Source: CAZPAN01 sp964581165 (GTDB lineage: Bacteria > Actinomycetota > Coriobacteriia > Coriobacteriales > CADBOM01). From it: a stretch of 23,226 bases of DNA. Positions 7,502 through 14,834 of this stretch are shown here, piece by piece. Position numbers and translations under genes: made by a program. The notes beneath the pieces are model-generated. The model saw nothing but the letters and a program-made list of their open reading frames with translations. It was not told the origin of the DNA and did not search any database. Position 1 is the stretch's first letter. Each line of letters starts with the position of its first letter. Where the stretch lies: the NCBI GenBank assembly GCA_964581165.1, contig CAZOMM010000028.1, positions 1 to 23,226 on the forward strand, given 5' to 3'.

Positions 7502-9341
7502 ACTGCACCCTCCCCGCTACGAGCGTGCCGCAGCCAAACTGGTCGCATCTTAGGCAGCGCCCGCATTCTTGCATGATTTCTTCATGCGTCATTTCGTTCT
7601 CAGTACAGTCGAAGTCGTACTTGCGCTCGCGAGCCGGACGTTCGGTGATGTTAGCACGCCCTCGAGGTGTTTGATCATTCGCATGAGCATCGGGTACGCC
7701 AACACCGCAGTCTAATGTGTGATTAAATCCCAAAAACTCGTCGATATTGCGAGCAGCAACCTTGCCGGCCCCGATAGCCTTAATAACCGTAGCGGGCCCG
7801 GTTTGACAGTCGCCACCAACAAAAAGCCCCTGCCCTTCGTAGCCGACGGCTTCCAAATGCCCGTTAGCAACAAAGGTGCCGCGATTGGTTTGCATACCAA
7901 AGGCAGAAAAAGCCTCACTATCAACGCTTTGGCCAATCGCCATTAGGATGATGTCAGCTTCGAGGCGCTCCTGTGGTTTGTCCGCGTCGATAGGTGCAGG
8001 TCTGCCATGCTTGACCGGTCCGATTCTCTGAGGCTGTGTAAGCAAGGCACAGCAAGCCCCAGTCTCATCGACCTCAATGCCAATAGGGGCTTGCAAGGTG
8101 AGCATCTCTACACCTTCGGCGATAGCGGAATCAATTTCGGCAGGGAGAGCCGTCATGTCGTCACGGCGTCTGCGATAGACAATGCTGACCTCTTTGGCAC
8201 CTGCACGAACAGAGGTGCGGGCACAGTCCATGGCCACATTGCCTCCGCCCACAACAGCAACGCGCTTACCGCTAAAGTCGGGATAGTTTCCATCTCCGAT
8301 GGCGCGCAGCAGTTGAACGGCCGACATCACGCCTGGTGCATCCGTATGCTGTATGTCTAGGGTCTTGCTGTCATGAGCCCCAATGGATAGATAGGTTGCA
8401 TCGTATTCGTCGACAATCTTTTTCATAAGCTCGGCATCGACCGAAACATTGCAGCTTACCTCTATGCCACCAACAGAAAGAATCGCCTCCAGATCCTCAT
8501 CAAGACGATTGCGCGGGAAGCGATAGGCCGGGATGCCATAGCGCATCATGCCACCCAGCTGCTCACGTGCCTCAAAGACGTGGACAGAATGCCCCATGAG
8601 CGCCAAGAAGTACGCGCAGGTCATACCCGAGGGTCCACCGCCAATAACTGCCACAGTGCGACCGCTTTCTGGTGCACGTGGCGGAGTTGCAACCTTGTTG
8701 GCAGCAATCTGATCGACGGCAAAACGCTTGATCCCACGGATATTTACGGGAGCATCGATGATCTGTCTACGACATTTGGTCTCACAGGGGTTCTCGCAGA
8801 TAAAAGCACAAGATGTAGGAAAAGGATTGTCTTTGCGAATCATGTTGATGCAGCCGGCATAATCTTCTGCCTGAGCTAGAGCAATGTAGGCTGGGATATT
8901 TACATGTGCCGGACACATGGTCTCGCAGGGTATGCTCTGGCCGATTTCGGCGATGCAGGAATGCTCGTTAATATGATGAGCATACTCATCGGCAAAGATC
9001 TCGAGTCCTTCTAGTACGAGTTTTCCGGCCTCGTAACCTATCGCACAATCAGACATTTCGGCAACAATGCGTGCCAGCTGGCCTATGTGCTCAAGATCTT
9101 CTTGGGAAGCGCGGCAGTCCAATACCTTTTGGAGTAATTCCGCCAATTGCGGAATTCCATCTCTACAGGGAATGCACTTACCGCAGGTTTGTATCTCGCT
9201 TGCTGTGAGAAGCGAGAACTGAATGGCAATGGGACAAGTTCCCGGGGGTGTCGCAGTAATGCGTCTTGTGTACGACTTTAAAACCGATGTGATGGCAGCA
9301 TCGCTGCCATCCCTTGGTGTAATAACGGATAACTTACTCAC
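7494..9341 (-). CDS. NAD(P)-linked subunit of formate dehydrogenase: NuoF C-terminal Fe-S domain fused to GltD-like flavoprotein
   Basis: Probably exchanges electrons between the formate dehydrogenase subunit and NAD(P)H. With the GTG start at 9341 it has 615 residues. Residues about 40-130 match the C-terminal [4Fe-4S] domain of NuoF (CGKCIPCRDG, C53/56/59, and C99 in SDCAIGYEAGK) but the FMN/NADH domain of NuoF is absent. From about 135 it follows the small subunit of glutamate synthase: Fe-S cysteines (C139, C143; C178, C182, C186, C190), an FAD motif GGGPSG (234-239), and a second Rossmann motif GGGNVAMDCART (365-) followed by VYRRRRDDM, whose arginines suit NADPH. A further Cys group, CGRCLRCDQFGC (593-604), closes the protein. 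The same layout occurs in SfrB-type proteins and in acetogen NADP-formate dehydrogenase beta subunits. The GTG is preferred over an ATG at 9392 because AGGAG precedes it by 7 bases. Confidence 0.85.
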   Translation of the reverse strand: MSKLSVITPRDGSDAAITSVLKSYTRRITATPPGTCPIAIQFSLLTASEIQTCGKCIPCRDGIPQLAELLQKVLDCRASQEDLEHIGQLARIVAEMSDCAIGYEAGKLVLEGLEIFADEYAHHINEHSCIAEIGQSIPCETMCPAHVNIPAYIALAQAEDYAGCINMIRKDNPFPTSCAFICENPCETKCRRQIIDAPVNIRGIKRFAVDQIAANKVATPPRAPESGRTVAVIGGGPSGMTCAYFLALMGHSVHVFEAREQLGGMMRYGIPAYRFPRNRLDEDLEAILSVGGIEVSCNVSVDAELMKKIVDEYDATYLSIGAHDSKTLDIQHTDAPGVMSAVQLLRAIGDGNYPDFSGKRVAVVGGGNVAMDCARTSVRAGAKEVSIVYRRRRDDMTALPAEIDSAIAEGVEMLTLQAPIGIEVDETGACCALLTQPQRIGPVKHGRPAPIDADKPQERLEADIILMAIGQSVDSEAFSAFGMQTNRGTFVANGHLEAVGYEGQGLFVGGDCQTGPATVIKAIGAGKVAARNIDEFLGFNHTLDCGVGVPDAHANDQTPRGRANITERPARERKYDFDCTENEMTHEEIMQECGRCLRCDQFGCGTLVAGRVQYV

Positions 9342-9421
9342 TTGCTCTCTCCTCTCTCTAAGGTGCAGATTGGGGGAGTTTTGCATAAGCATTTGTGAGC
9401 TCTAAAGCAGTTTCGCCCAAG

Positions 9422-9451
9422 TTTGCAAGATAATCTGAGCGGTCTTGCAAA
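9422..9451. promoter_or_regulatory. Inverted repeat TTTGCAAGA-N12-TCTTGCAAA upstream of the fdh operon
   Basis: Nine-base arms at 9422-9430 and 9443-9451 are perfectly complementary with 12 bases between. It lies 81-110 bases upstream of the GTG start of the fdh NAD(P) subunit. With no T-run after it, it looks more like an operator or leader hairpin than a terminator. The regulator is unknown. Confidence 0.4.
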
Positions 9452-9463
9452 TATTTAACTGCC

Positions 9464-9549
9464 CGAATAATTGTTCAAAGCTAAGCAATATTCAAAACTC
9501 AATAATTGTCCAGAGCTAGGAGTGCCCAAAACTAAGCGATATTCAAAAC
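9464..9549. repeat. Degenerate tandem array, 16-18-bp unit (5 copies)
   Basis: Five units fill most of the gap between flxA and the fdh operon: starts at 9464, 9482, 9499, 9517 and 9533, lengths 18, 17, 18, 16 and 17. The second (TAAGCAATATTCAAAAC) and fifth (TAAGCGATATTCAAAAC) differ by one base; the others are looser (TCAATAATTGTCCAGAGC, TAGGAGTGCCCAAAAC). Confidence 0.65.
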
Positions 9550-9569
9550 CCCACTTTGATAACCGCTCA

Positions 9570-9602
9570 ATAAGTGGTGCATCTGATAGATGCACCACTT
9601 AT
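9570..9602 (-). terminator. Hairpin at the flxA stop, terminator-like but without T-run
   Basis: A perfect 15-bp stem (ATAAGTGGTGCATCT, 9570-9584, with 9588-9602) and a 3-base loop. The flxA stop codon TAA (9601-9599) lies inside the stem. On the minus strand the stem is followed by TGAGCGGTTATCAAAG, with the first T-run (TTTT) about 20 bases further, so it may act as a 3'-end stabilising or processing hairpin, or a weak terminator between the hdr/flx and fdh operons. Confidence 0.5.
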
Positions 9603-10453
9603 CCGGCTTGTAGCTCCGCAATCTCCTGTCTTGTAAACACAGGTCCATCTAGGCAGATAAAACGACTCCCTACATTGCATCTGCCGCATTTACCAACTCC
9701 GCATTTCATACGCATCTCTAAAGTGGTAATTATTTGACCTGGAGCAAGTCCCATATTTTCAAGAGACTCAGAGCATGTACGATAAAGCGATGGACCTCCA
9801 CAAAGCACTGCTGCTGTGTTGTCCGAAATCTTCAAGCCCAAGCTCTCCATGAAAGGCGCAGTGTATTCAACAGCACCATCCCATTCGTCGCTAGGTCTGT
9901 AGACGCTTACATGCACGCCCATATCGGGAACGTTTTTCCAATTCTCAAATAAATCCTGCTTGCATACTAGATCTGCATATGTGCTAGCAGAGTAGACAAA
10001 GTCGATACGTCCATAATCTTCGCGATGCTCTATGCAATACAGCAAGAAGGAGCGCAGCGGAGGCATTCCGATTCCACCACCAACAAAGAGCATATCGCGG
10101 CCGCGACACGAGTCGTAAGGGAACCAATTCCCGTAAGGGCCTCTAATGCCCACCGAAGCCCCAACTTCAAGATCATGAAGTCTTTCGGTAACGCGTCCTA
10201 CTTTTTTGACAATGAACTCGATATATTCCTCGCAGGTACCCGATATACAAAACATCGACTCGCCTTCGGCCATAAACGAAAGCATTCCGAGCTGACCTGG
10301 CTTAGAGTCAAAGGGTCTTTTTCCCTCGGCTGTCTGTATACGAAAGGTCTTTACATCAGAAGTCTCTTCAACTATCTCGATAATCTTGCAAATCTGCGGA
10401 ATAAAGGGTTCGCCGCCCCGAGCACAGTCGTGGCAAATCTCTATGTTAGTCAT
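9599..10453 (-). CDS. flxA: FlxA: FAD/NAD(P)-binding reductase subunit of the Hdr-Flx complex
   Basis: Entry point for NAD(P)H electrons in the flavin-based electron-bifurcating Hdr/Flx complex. The 284-residue protein is of the ferredoxin-NADP reductase/PyrK/sulfhydrogenase-gamma type: a flavin-binding barrel at about 20-115 (KTFRIQ, PGQLGMLSF, RGPYGNW), the NAD(P) motif VGGGIGMPPLRS (124-135), CGGPSL (218-223), and a C-terminal [2Fe-2S] site C251, C256, C259, C267 (CGVGKCGRC). The ATG at 10453 has GGAGGTGA 5 bases upstream; it overlaps the flxB end by 8 bases. An N-terminal CHDC motif (C7, C10) before the barrel is an unusual addition. It is the last gene of the seven-gene operon. Alternative function: reductase subunit of a hydrogenase or sulfite reductase, which the hdr context argues against. 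Confidence 0.85.
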   Translation of the reverse strand: MTNIEICHDCARGGEPFIPQICKIIEIVEETSDVKTFRIQTAEGKRPFDSKPGQLGMLSFMAEGESMFCISGTCEEYIEFIVKKVGRVTERLHDLEVGASVGIRGPYGNWFPYDSCRGRDMLFVGGGIGMPPLRSFLLYCIEHREDYGRIDFVYSASTYADLVCKQDLFENWKNVPDMGVHVSVYRPSDEWDGAVEYTAPFMESLGLKISDNTAAVLCGGPSLYRTCSESLENMGLAPGQIITTLEMRMKCGVGKCGRCNVGSRFICLDGPVFTRQEIAELQAG

Positions 10454-11444
10454 GGGACTCACCTCCAACACTGTCGATAAGCACAGTTATGTCAAGGGCA
10501 ACAGGACACTTCTCTACACATCTGCCGCATCCCACACAAAGCATCTTTCCATATCGATCTTCGAAGTAGCTTAGCTTGTGCATAAACCTGTTACGAACCC
10601 TATCTGTCTTGCTTGGGCGTGGATTATGTCCTCCTGCCATCTCGGTGTACTCAGAAAACATACAGCTATCCCAGCAACGAAATCTCACGCCTTCTTTAAA
10701 TCGATTCTCTTGCTCGATGTCAAAGCAGTAGCAAGTCGGACAAAGATAGGTGCAAGTTCCACAGTTAAGACACTTAATACTGACAGGATCCCAAAAATCA
10801 TCGTTTTTGGAGTATGCAGCCATCTTGTCTTTGATGTTTGTAGAATCAACTTTGAGTGTGCAAGAGACATTCTTTGCCTCAGCCGTACCTTCTTCTAAGA
10901 TCCCCGACCATGCTGCAATGACTGCTTGGCCTTTGTCGGTTTGAGCTGTAACAGAATAAGAGTCTCCAAGGTCTCTCATCTGAATATCAGCAGCAGGTGT
11001 TTCATTGGGATCAACACCCATAGAATCACAGAAGCAGGCCTCTGCAGGATCCGTGCAAGCTATTGCGATGGTGGTGAGACGATCGCGTTTGGCTTGGTAG
11101 AACTCATCTACATAACCCTTAGTTAAAAACACATCATCCAAGCACTCGATGGAGCGCATATCGCAGGAACGAATTCCAAAAAGCACCTGATCGGCAGATT
11201 CAATGATGGGGTCAACAAACATAGTGTCATCTACACCCACACCATAGTGATACATGTTTTGACACTGCGGAAACAGTAGGTCTTTTGGAGGTAGGCTTGT
11301 GTTTGTTACATCAAGCCTCATTGCATCGCCTGAGACAAATGGTGCGAACTTCAAAACACCCGAAACTTCTTTTGGAACATAAACTATCGAAGATTCAGAC
11401 AGCTTAGAAAGGGCCTCATCTAAACGGCTTTTATTTAAAATCAT
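10446..11444 (-). CDS. flxB: FlxB: two-cluster [4Fe-4S] electron carrier subunit
   Basis: Carries electrons between FlxA and the rest of the complex. The 332-residue protein resembles the AsrA/sulfhydrogenase-beta family: an N-terminal domain of about 200 residues with FGIRSCDMRSIE (89-100) and CTDPAEACFCDSMG, then two ferredoxin-like cluster motifs, C225/C228/C231/C235 (CLNCGTCTYLC) and C303/C306/C309/C313 (CVGCGRCVEKC). C257 and C261 (RFRCWDSCMFSEY) lie between the two and are typical of the family. It starts at 11444 behind an AGAGGGGG ribosome site, 14 bases after the flxC stop. The letter assignment rests on order and size compared with the flxABCD scheme known from Desulfovibrio; the family itself is clear. 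Confidence 0.82.
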   Translation of the reverse strand: MILNKSRLDEALSKLSESSIVYVPKEVSGVLKFAPFVSGDAMRLDVTNTSLPPKDLLFPQCQNMYHYGVGVDDTMFVDPIIESADQVLFGIRSCDMRSIECLDDVFLTKGYVDEFYQAKRDRLTTIAIACTDPAEACFCDSMGVDPNETPAADIQMRDLGDSYSVTAQTDKGQAVIAAWSGILEEGTAEAKNVSCTLKVDSTNIKDKMAAYSKNDDFWDPVSIKCLNCGTCTYLCPTCYCFDIEQENRFKEGVRFRCWDSCMFSEYTEMAGGHNPRPSKTDRVRNRFMHKLSYFEDRYGKMLCVGCGRCVEKCPVALDITVLIDSVGGESHD

Positions 11445-11458
11445 TATTCGACCCCCTC

Positions 11459-12310
11459 TTACATAAACTCTTCGATATCGTCAAGCTTGTAGTTGACGAA
11501 AACATCGGGATTATCTGCTGTTAAACCTGATTCAGTTAGGCCAAAGAGCTCGTCCATGTCTTTTGAAAGTTTTCTATTCAAGGACATAAGCGGAAGATTC
11601 ATTGGGCAAACGCGCTCACATTCGCCACAGCCTATGCAGCGATCAGAAACATGAAAGGCGCGTGTTAGTCCATAAAAACGATTCTCATTAAGATTGTTCT
11701 GCTTGCCCTGCCAGCCAACTCGCCTTGAATCTACAAAGCAGGTTCTGCAGGTGCAGCAAGGACAAACATCGCGACATGCATAACAGCGAATGCACTTCTC
11801 AAACATGTCATTGAAATACTCCTGACGCTCCATCATCCCCAAAGCTTCGATGGGTGTAGCAGGGGCATAAGGATCAGCTGGAGGAGTTTCTGTGACCTTC
11901 TCGCCAAGAAGTTCGTCGTATTCAACTGGATTTCGGTGATCGCACTGAAGGCATTTAGACAATACGTCACCGCTTGAACGATCGTGCATCTGGGGACAGG
12001 GGATGCCAATAATGTAGACATCTTCACGCTTGAGCTGATTATCCTGAATCATACGATTGACAGCTCTAGAGTCGCAGCCTCTGGCAGCGATTCCGATCTT
12101 GCCACGGGACTTTACATCCAGTGCATATTTGCCAAGCGTATTAACACAGTGCTCGTTAAAAACGATCCTATCGGCATCGTTGGCAGCCAGACAAATAAGA
12201 GGAGTGGTCTGGTTTTCAAAGCGCCCGCTTTCCCATGCAATAAAAGTTGACACTGTTTCGTCAGCTAAAAGTGCTTTTGCTCGTTCTTTTAGAGCATCTT
12301 GAATTCCCAT
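11459..12310 (-). CDS. flxC: FlxC: ferredoxin-domain subunit with FrhB-like N-terminal region
   Basis: Iron-sulfur electron carrier of the Hdr/Flx complex, 283 residues. The N-terminal 130 residues include KIGIAARGCDSRAVNRMIQ (71-89), a pattern shared with F420-hydrogenase beta-type proteins, and a CLQC pair (C120, C123). The C-terminal half has two [4Fe-4S] motifs: C173/C176/C179/C183 (CIRCYACRDVC, followed by the Cys-rich PCCTCRTC) and C225/C228/C231/C235 (CIGCGECERVC). Start and upstream stop share one base (TAATG) and GGAGGAG lies 7 bases before the ATG, so it is translationally coupled to flxD. The paralogous architecture to FlxB suggests the two form a dimeric wire between FlxA and FlxD. 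Confidence 0.82.
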   Translation of the reverse strand: MGIQDALKERAKALLADETVSTFIAWESGRFENQTTPLICLAANDADRIVFNEHCVNTLGKYALDVKSRGKIGIAARGCDSRAVNRMIQDNQLKREDVYIIGIPCPQMHDRSSGDVLSKCLQCDHRNPVEYDELLGEKVTETPPADPYAPATPIEALGMMERQEYFNDMFEKCIRCYACRDVCPCCTCRTCFVDSRRVGWQGKQNNLNENRFYGLTRAFHVSDRCIGCGECERVCPMNLPLMSLNRKLSKDMDELFGLTESGLTADNPDVFVNYKLDDIEEFM

Positions 12311-12861
12311 TACGCATCTCCTCCTTCCTCGTTACCCTCATCCTTAGGCAGCTCGCCAGGCATAACGGCTCTGCCATTGCCAAAAAACTCAGATCCAATC
12401 GATAGATCAAGCTTGAAGTCGTTTTGAATTGGTCCAAGCTCGGTGATTCTGCCGCAAAAATCGATCATTGTGTCACGGAACTTACCGGCCTCGGCACCGG
12501 AGATCCAACGAACCTGAAAACGATCTGGCTCTAGGCCAATGTACTCGAGCATGCGCTTGAAAATCATCATGCGGCGCTTGGCATAGTAATTTCCAGTTGC
12601 GTAATGGCAATCACCAGGATGACAACCGCACACAATAACGCCATCGCATCCACGCTGGATGGCTTCTAAAACATATTGAGGGTTAACACGACCTGAACAG
12701 GGAACGCGTAAAAGTCTGATATCTGCTGGATACTTCATACGGTTTAGACCAGCTAGATCAGCTCCGGCATAGGTGCACCACTTGCAGGTAAATGCAAGAA
12801 TCTTTGGCTTAAACTGTTCGTCGGTAGTTTTTTGGGTGGAGGATTCTTCTACCATTGGCAT
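12310..12861 (-). CDS. flxD: FlxD: MvhD-like [2Fe-2S] linker subunit
   Basis: Connects the Flx electron-input module to HdrA, as MvhD connects hydrogenase to HdrA in methanogens. The 183-residue protein carries the MvhD/FlpD signature: TCKWCTYAGADLAG with C26 and C29, RVPCSGRVNP with C55, and VCGCHPGDCHY with C78, C80 and C85. The C-terminal 35 residues are acidic and poorly conserved. The start at 12861 has AAGGAGG 10 bases upstream and overlaps the end of hdrA by 13 bases; another Met two codons later would be too far from that site. Adjacency to hdrA and the shared-base junction with flxC support one complex. Confidence 0.9.
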   Translation of the reverse strand: MPMVEESSTQKTTDEQFKPKILAFTCKWCTYAGADLAGLNRMKYPADIRLLRVPCSGRVNPQYVLEAIQRGCDGVIVCGCHPGDCHYATGNYYAKRRMMIFKRMLEYIGLEPDRFQVRWISGAEAGKFRDTMIDFCGRITELGPIQNDFKLDLSIGSEFFGNGRAVMPGELPKDEGNEEGGDA

Positions 12862-14834
12862 AAAGCATCGACCTCCTTCATTATCGACTCATCGGTGTAA
12901 CCAAGCAGGTCGAGCGCACCTGGCCTACATGCAGCGGCACAGGCACCGCAGCCTTGGCAAAGTGCTGAATTAACTTCGCAGACAGTTCTGGTGTTCCAAC
13001 GGGAGTTCTCGCGCAGATCTTTCTCCACAAGAGAAAGTGCGCCATAAGGACAAATCGAAACACATGCTCCACAACCTGAGCATTTGGAAATATCCACGTG
13101 ACTAATTTGTGGGTTGGACTCCAGACTATCGTGGGCAAACATAATAATTACCTTTGCTGCAGCAGCTCCTGCCTGAGCAACGGTGTCTGGAATATCTTTT
13201 GGACCTTGAGCAGCACCAGCAAGGAAGATTCCTCTAGAAGCTGTTTCGACTGGACGCAGTTTTGGATGAGCTTCGGTGATCCAATCGTCCTCGTCGCACT
13301 GAACGCCAAAGAGCATGGCGGTTTGACGAGCACCAGAAGCAGGAACCATCGCAGTTTCGAGAACAACCATGTCGGCATCGACTATGACGTTTTCGCCAGA
13401 AATGGTGTCATTTCCCATAACTACCAGATGATCGCCATCTTGATAAATCTTACTTACGCGACCACGCAGATATGTGACTCCATCATTTTTGGACTGCATA
13501 TAAAACTCATCGTAGCGCTTACCAGGTGTACGAACGTCCATATAAAAGACATAGCATCTACCATCGGCAACCTTGTCCATGTACTGATGCGCGTGCTTGG
13601 CACCATACATGCAGCAAGCTCTTGAGCAGTAGGCCTTGCCCTTGTGGGGATCTCTACTGCCAACACACTTGATGATGACAAGACTCTTGGGTTCCTTGCC
13701 ATCAGAAGGACGCTGGATATGACCTTCGGTTGGACCCGAGGCATTAACCAGTCTTTCAAACATCAGACCATCAATGACATCGGGATATGCTCCTCCGCCA
13801 TACTCTGGATAGATCTTCTTCCAGTCGATGAGCTCATATCCAGTGGCAAGAATAACAGCGCCATAGGTCTCTGTAGTAACCTTGTCAGTATCTTCGTAAT
13901 TGATAGCACCTGTTGGGCAAATCTTAGAACACACACCACATTTGCCATCTTTGATCTTGCGACAATGCGGGGCATCAATAACAGGTTTCGAAGGAACAGC
14001 TTGCTCAAAAGCCTTGTAAATAGCTGGACGCATGGCCATGCCCTCATCCCATGAACTTGGAATCTTTTTCATGGGGCATTTTGTGGTGCAAAGACCGCAT
14101 CCAGTGCAAAGGTCAAAGTTTACATACTTTGCATGTTCACGAATAGTGACTTCAAAATTGCCAACATAACCATCGACTTTCTCGACCTCAGAGAGAATCT
14201 TGACGGTGATGTTGGGGTGCTTTCCTACCTCGGACATCTTAGGCGTGCAGATACAAGCCGAACAGTCCATGGTTGGGAAGGTCTTATCGAGCTTGGGCAT
14301 CTTGCCGCCAATAGTAGAATCGCGCTCTACTAAGGTAACTTGATATCCCGCATCGGCAATATCAAGTGCTGCTTGCATTCCGGCGATGCCTCCGCCAACA
14401 ACCAAGGCTCGCTTGTTCACAGGAATTTGCTCTGTGTAAAGAGGAATGTTGCGATCGACCTTGGCTACAGCCATCTTTACAAGATCCTTGGCTTTTTCTG
14501 TAGCCTGAACCTTATCGGTATGAACCCAAGAACACTGCTCGCGCAAATTTGCAACCTCAAGCATGTAGGGGTTAACCGAAGTTTTAGAAAGAAGATTTTG
14601 CCAAGTCTGCTCGTGCATAGATGGAGAACATGCAGCTACAACAATCCTGTCGAGTTTATGATCAGCAATAGCATCGACTATCTGAGCCTGACCAGGATCG
14701 GAGCAGGTATATTTGTTGTTCTCTACATGAACCACATTAGGCAAAGTTGCTGCAAATTCGCTTACTGCTTGGGTATCTACGATGCCACCAATGTTGCTAC
14801 CACACTGGCAAACAAAGACTCCAATTCTGCTCAA
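12849..14834 (-). CDS. hdrA: HdrA: flavin-bifurcating heterodisulfide reductase subunit A
   Basis: Core of the complex; its FAD is the site of electron bifurcation in methanogen HdrABC. The 661 residues give, in order: an N-terminal domain (GVFVCQCGSNIGG, C44, C69, C101); a Rossmann FAD motif VVGGGIAGMQAA (145-156); the Cys motif MDCSACICTPKM (C191, C194, C196); an inserted two-cluster ferredoxin domain (C243/246/249/253 and C291/299/302/306); a conserved CSRACCMYGAKHA (403-415); and a C-terminal two-cluster ferredoxin domain (C585/588/591/595 and C626/629/632/636). Length matches classic HdrA. The start is TTG at 14834, directly after the hdrB TAG, with GGGGAGG 8 bases upstream; the N-terminal motif begins at once, so no later start is possible. 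C-terminal clusters would serve ferredoxin reduction. Confidence 0.94.
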   Translation of the reverse strand: MSRIGVFVCQCGSNIGGIVDTQAVSEFAATLPNVVHVENNKYTCSDPGQAQIVDAIADHKLDRIVVAACSPSMHEQTWQNLLSKTSVNPYMLEVANLREQCSWVHTDKVQATEKAKDLVKMAVAKVDRNIPLYTEQIPVNKRALVVGGGIAGMQAALDIADAGYQVTLVERDSTIGGKMPKLDKTFPTMDCSACICTPKMSEVGKHPNITVKILSEVEKVDGYVGNFEVTIREHAKYVNFDLCTGCGLCTTKCPMKKIPSSWDEGMAMRPAIYKAFEQAVPSKPVIDAPHCRKIKDGKCGVCSKICPTGAINYEDTDKVTTETYGAVILATGYELIDWKKIYPEYGGGAYPDVIDGLMFERLVNASGPTEGHIQRPSDGKEPKSLVIIKCVGSRDPHKGKAYCSRACCMYGAKHAHQYMDKVADGRCYVFYMDVRTPGKRYDEFYMQSKNDGVTYLRGRVSKIYQDGDHLVVMGNDTISGENVIVDADMVVLETAMVPASGARQTAMLFGVQCDEDDWITEAHPKLRPVETASRGIFLAGAAQGPKDIPDTVAQAGAAAAKVIIMFAHDSLESNPQISHVDISKCSGCGACVSICPYGALSLVEKDLRENSRWNTRTVCEVNSALCQGCGACAAACRPGALDLLGYTDESIMKEVDALCQW

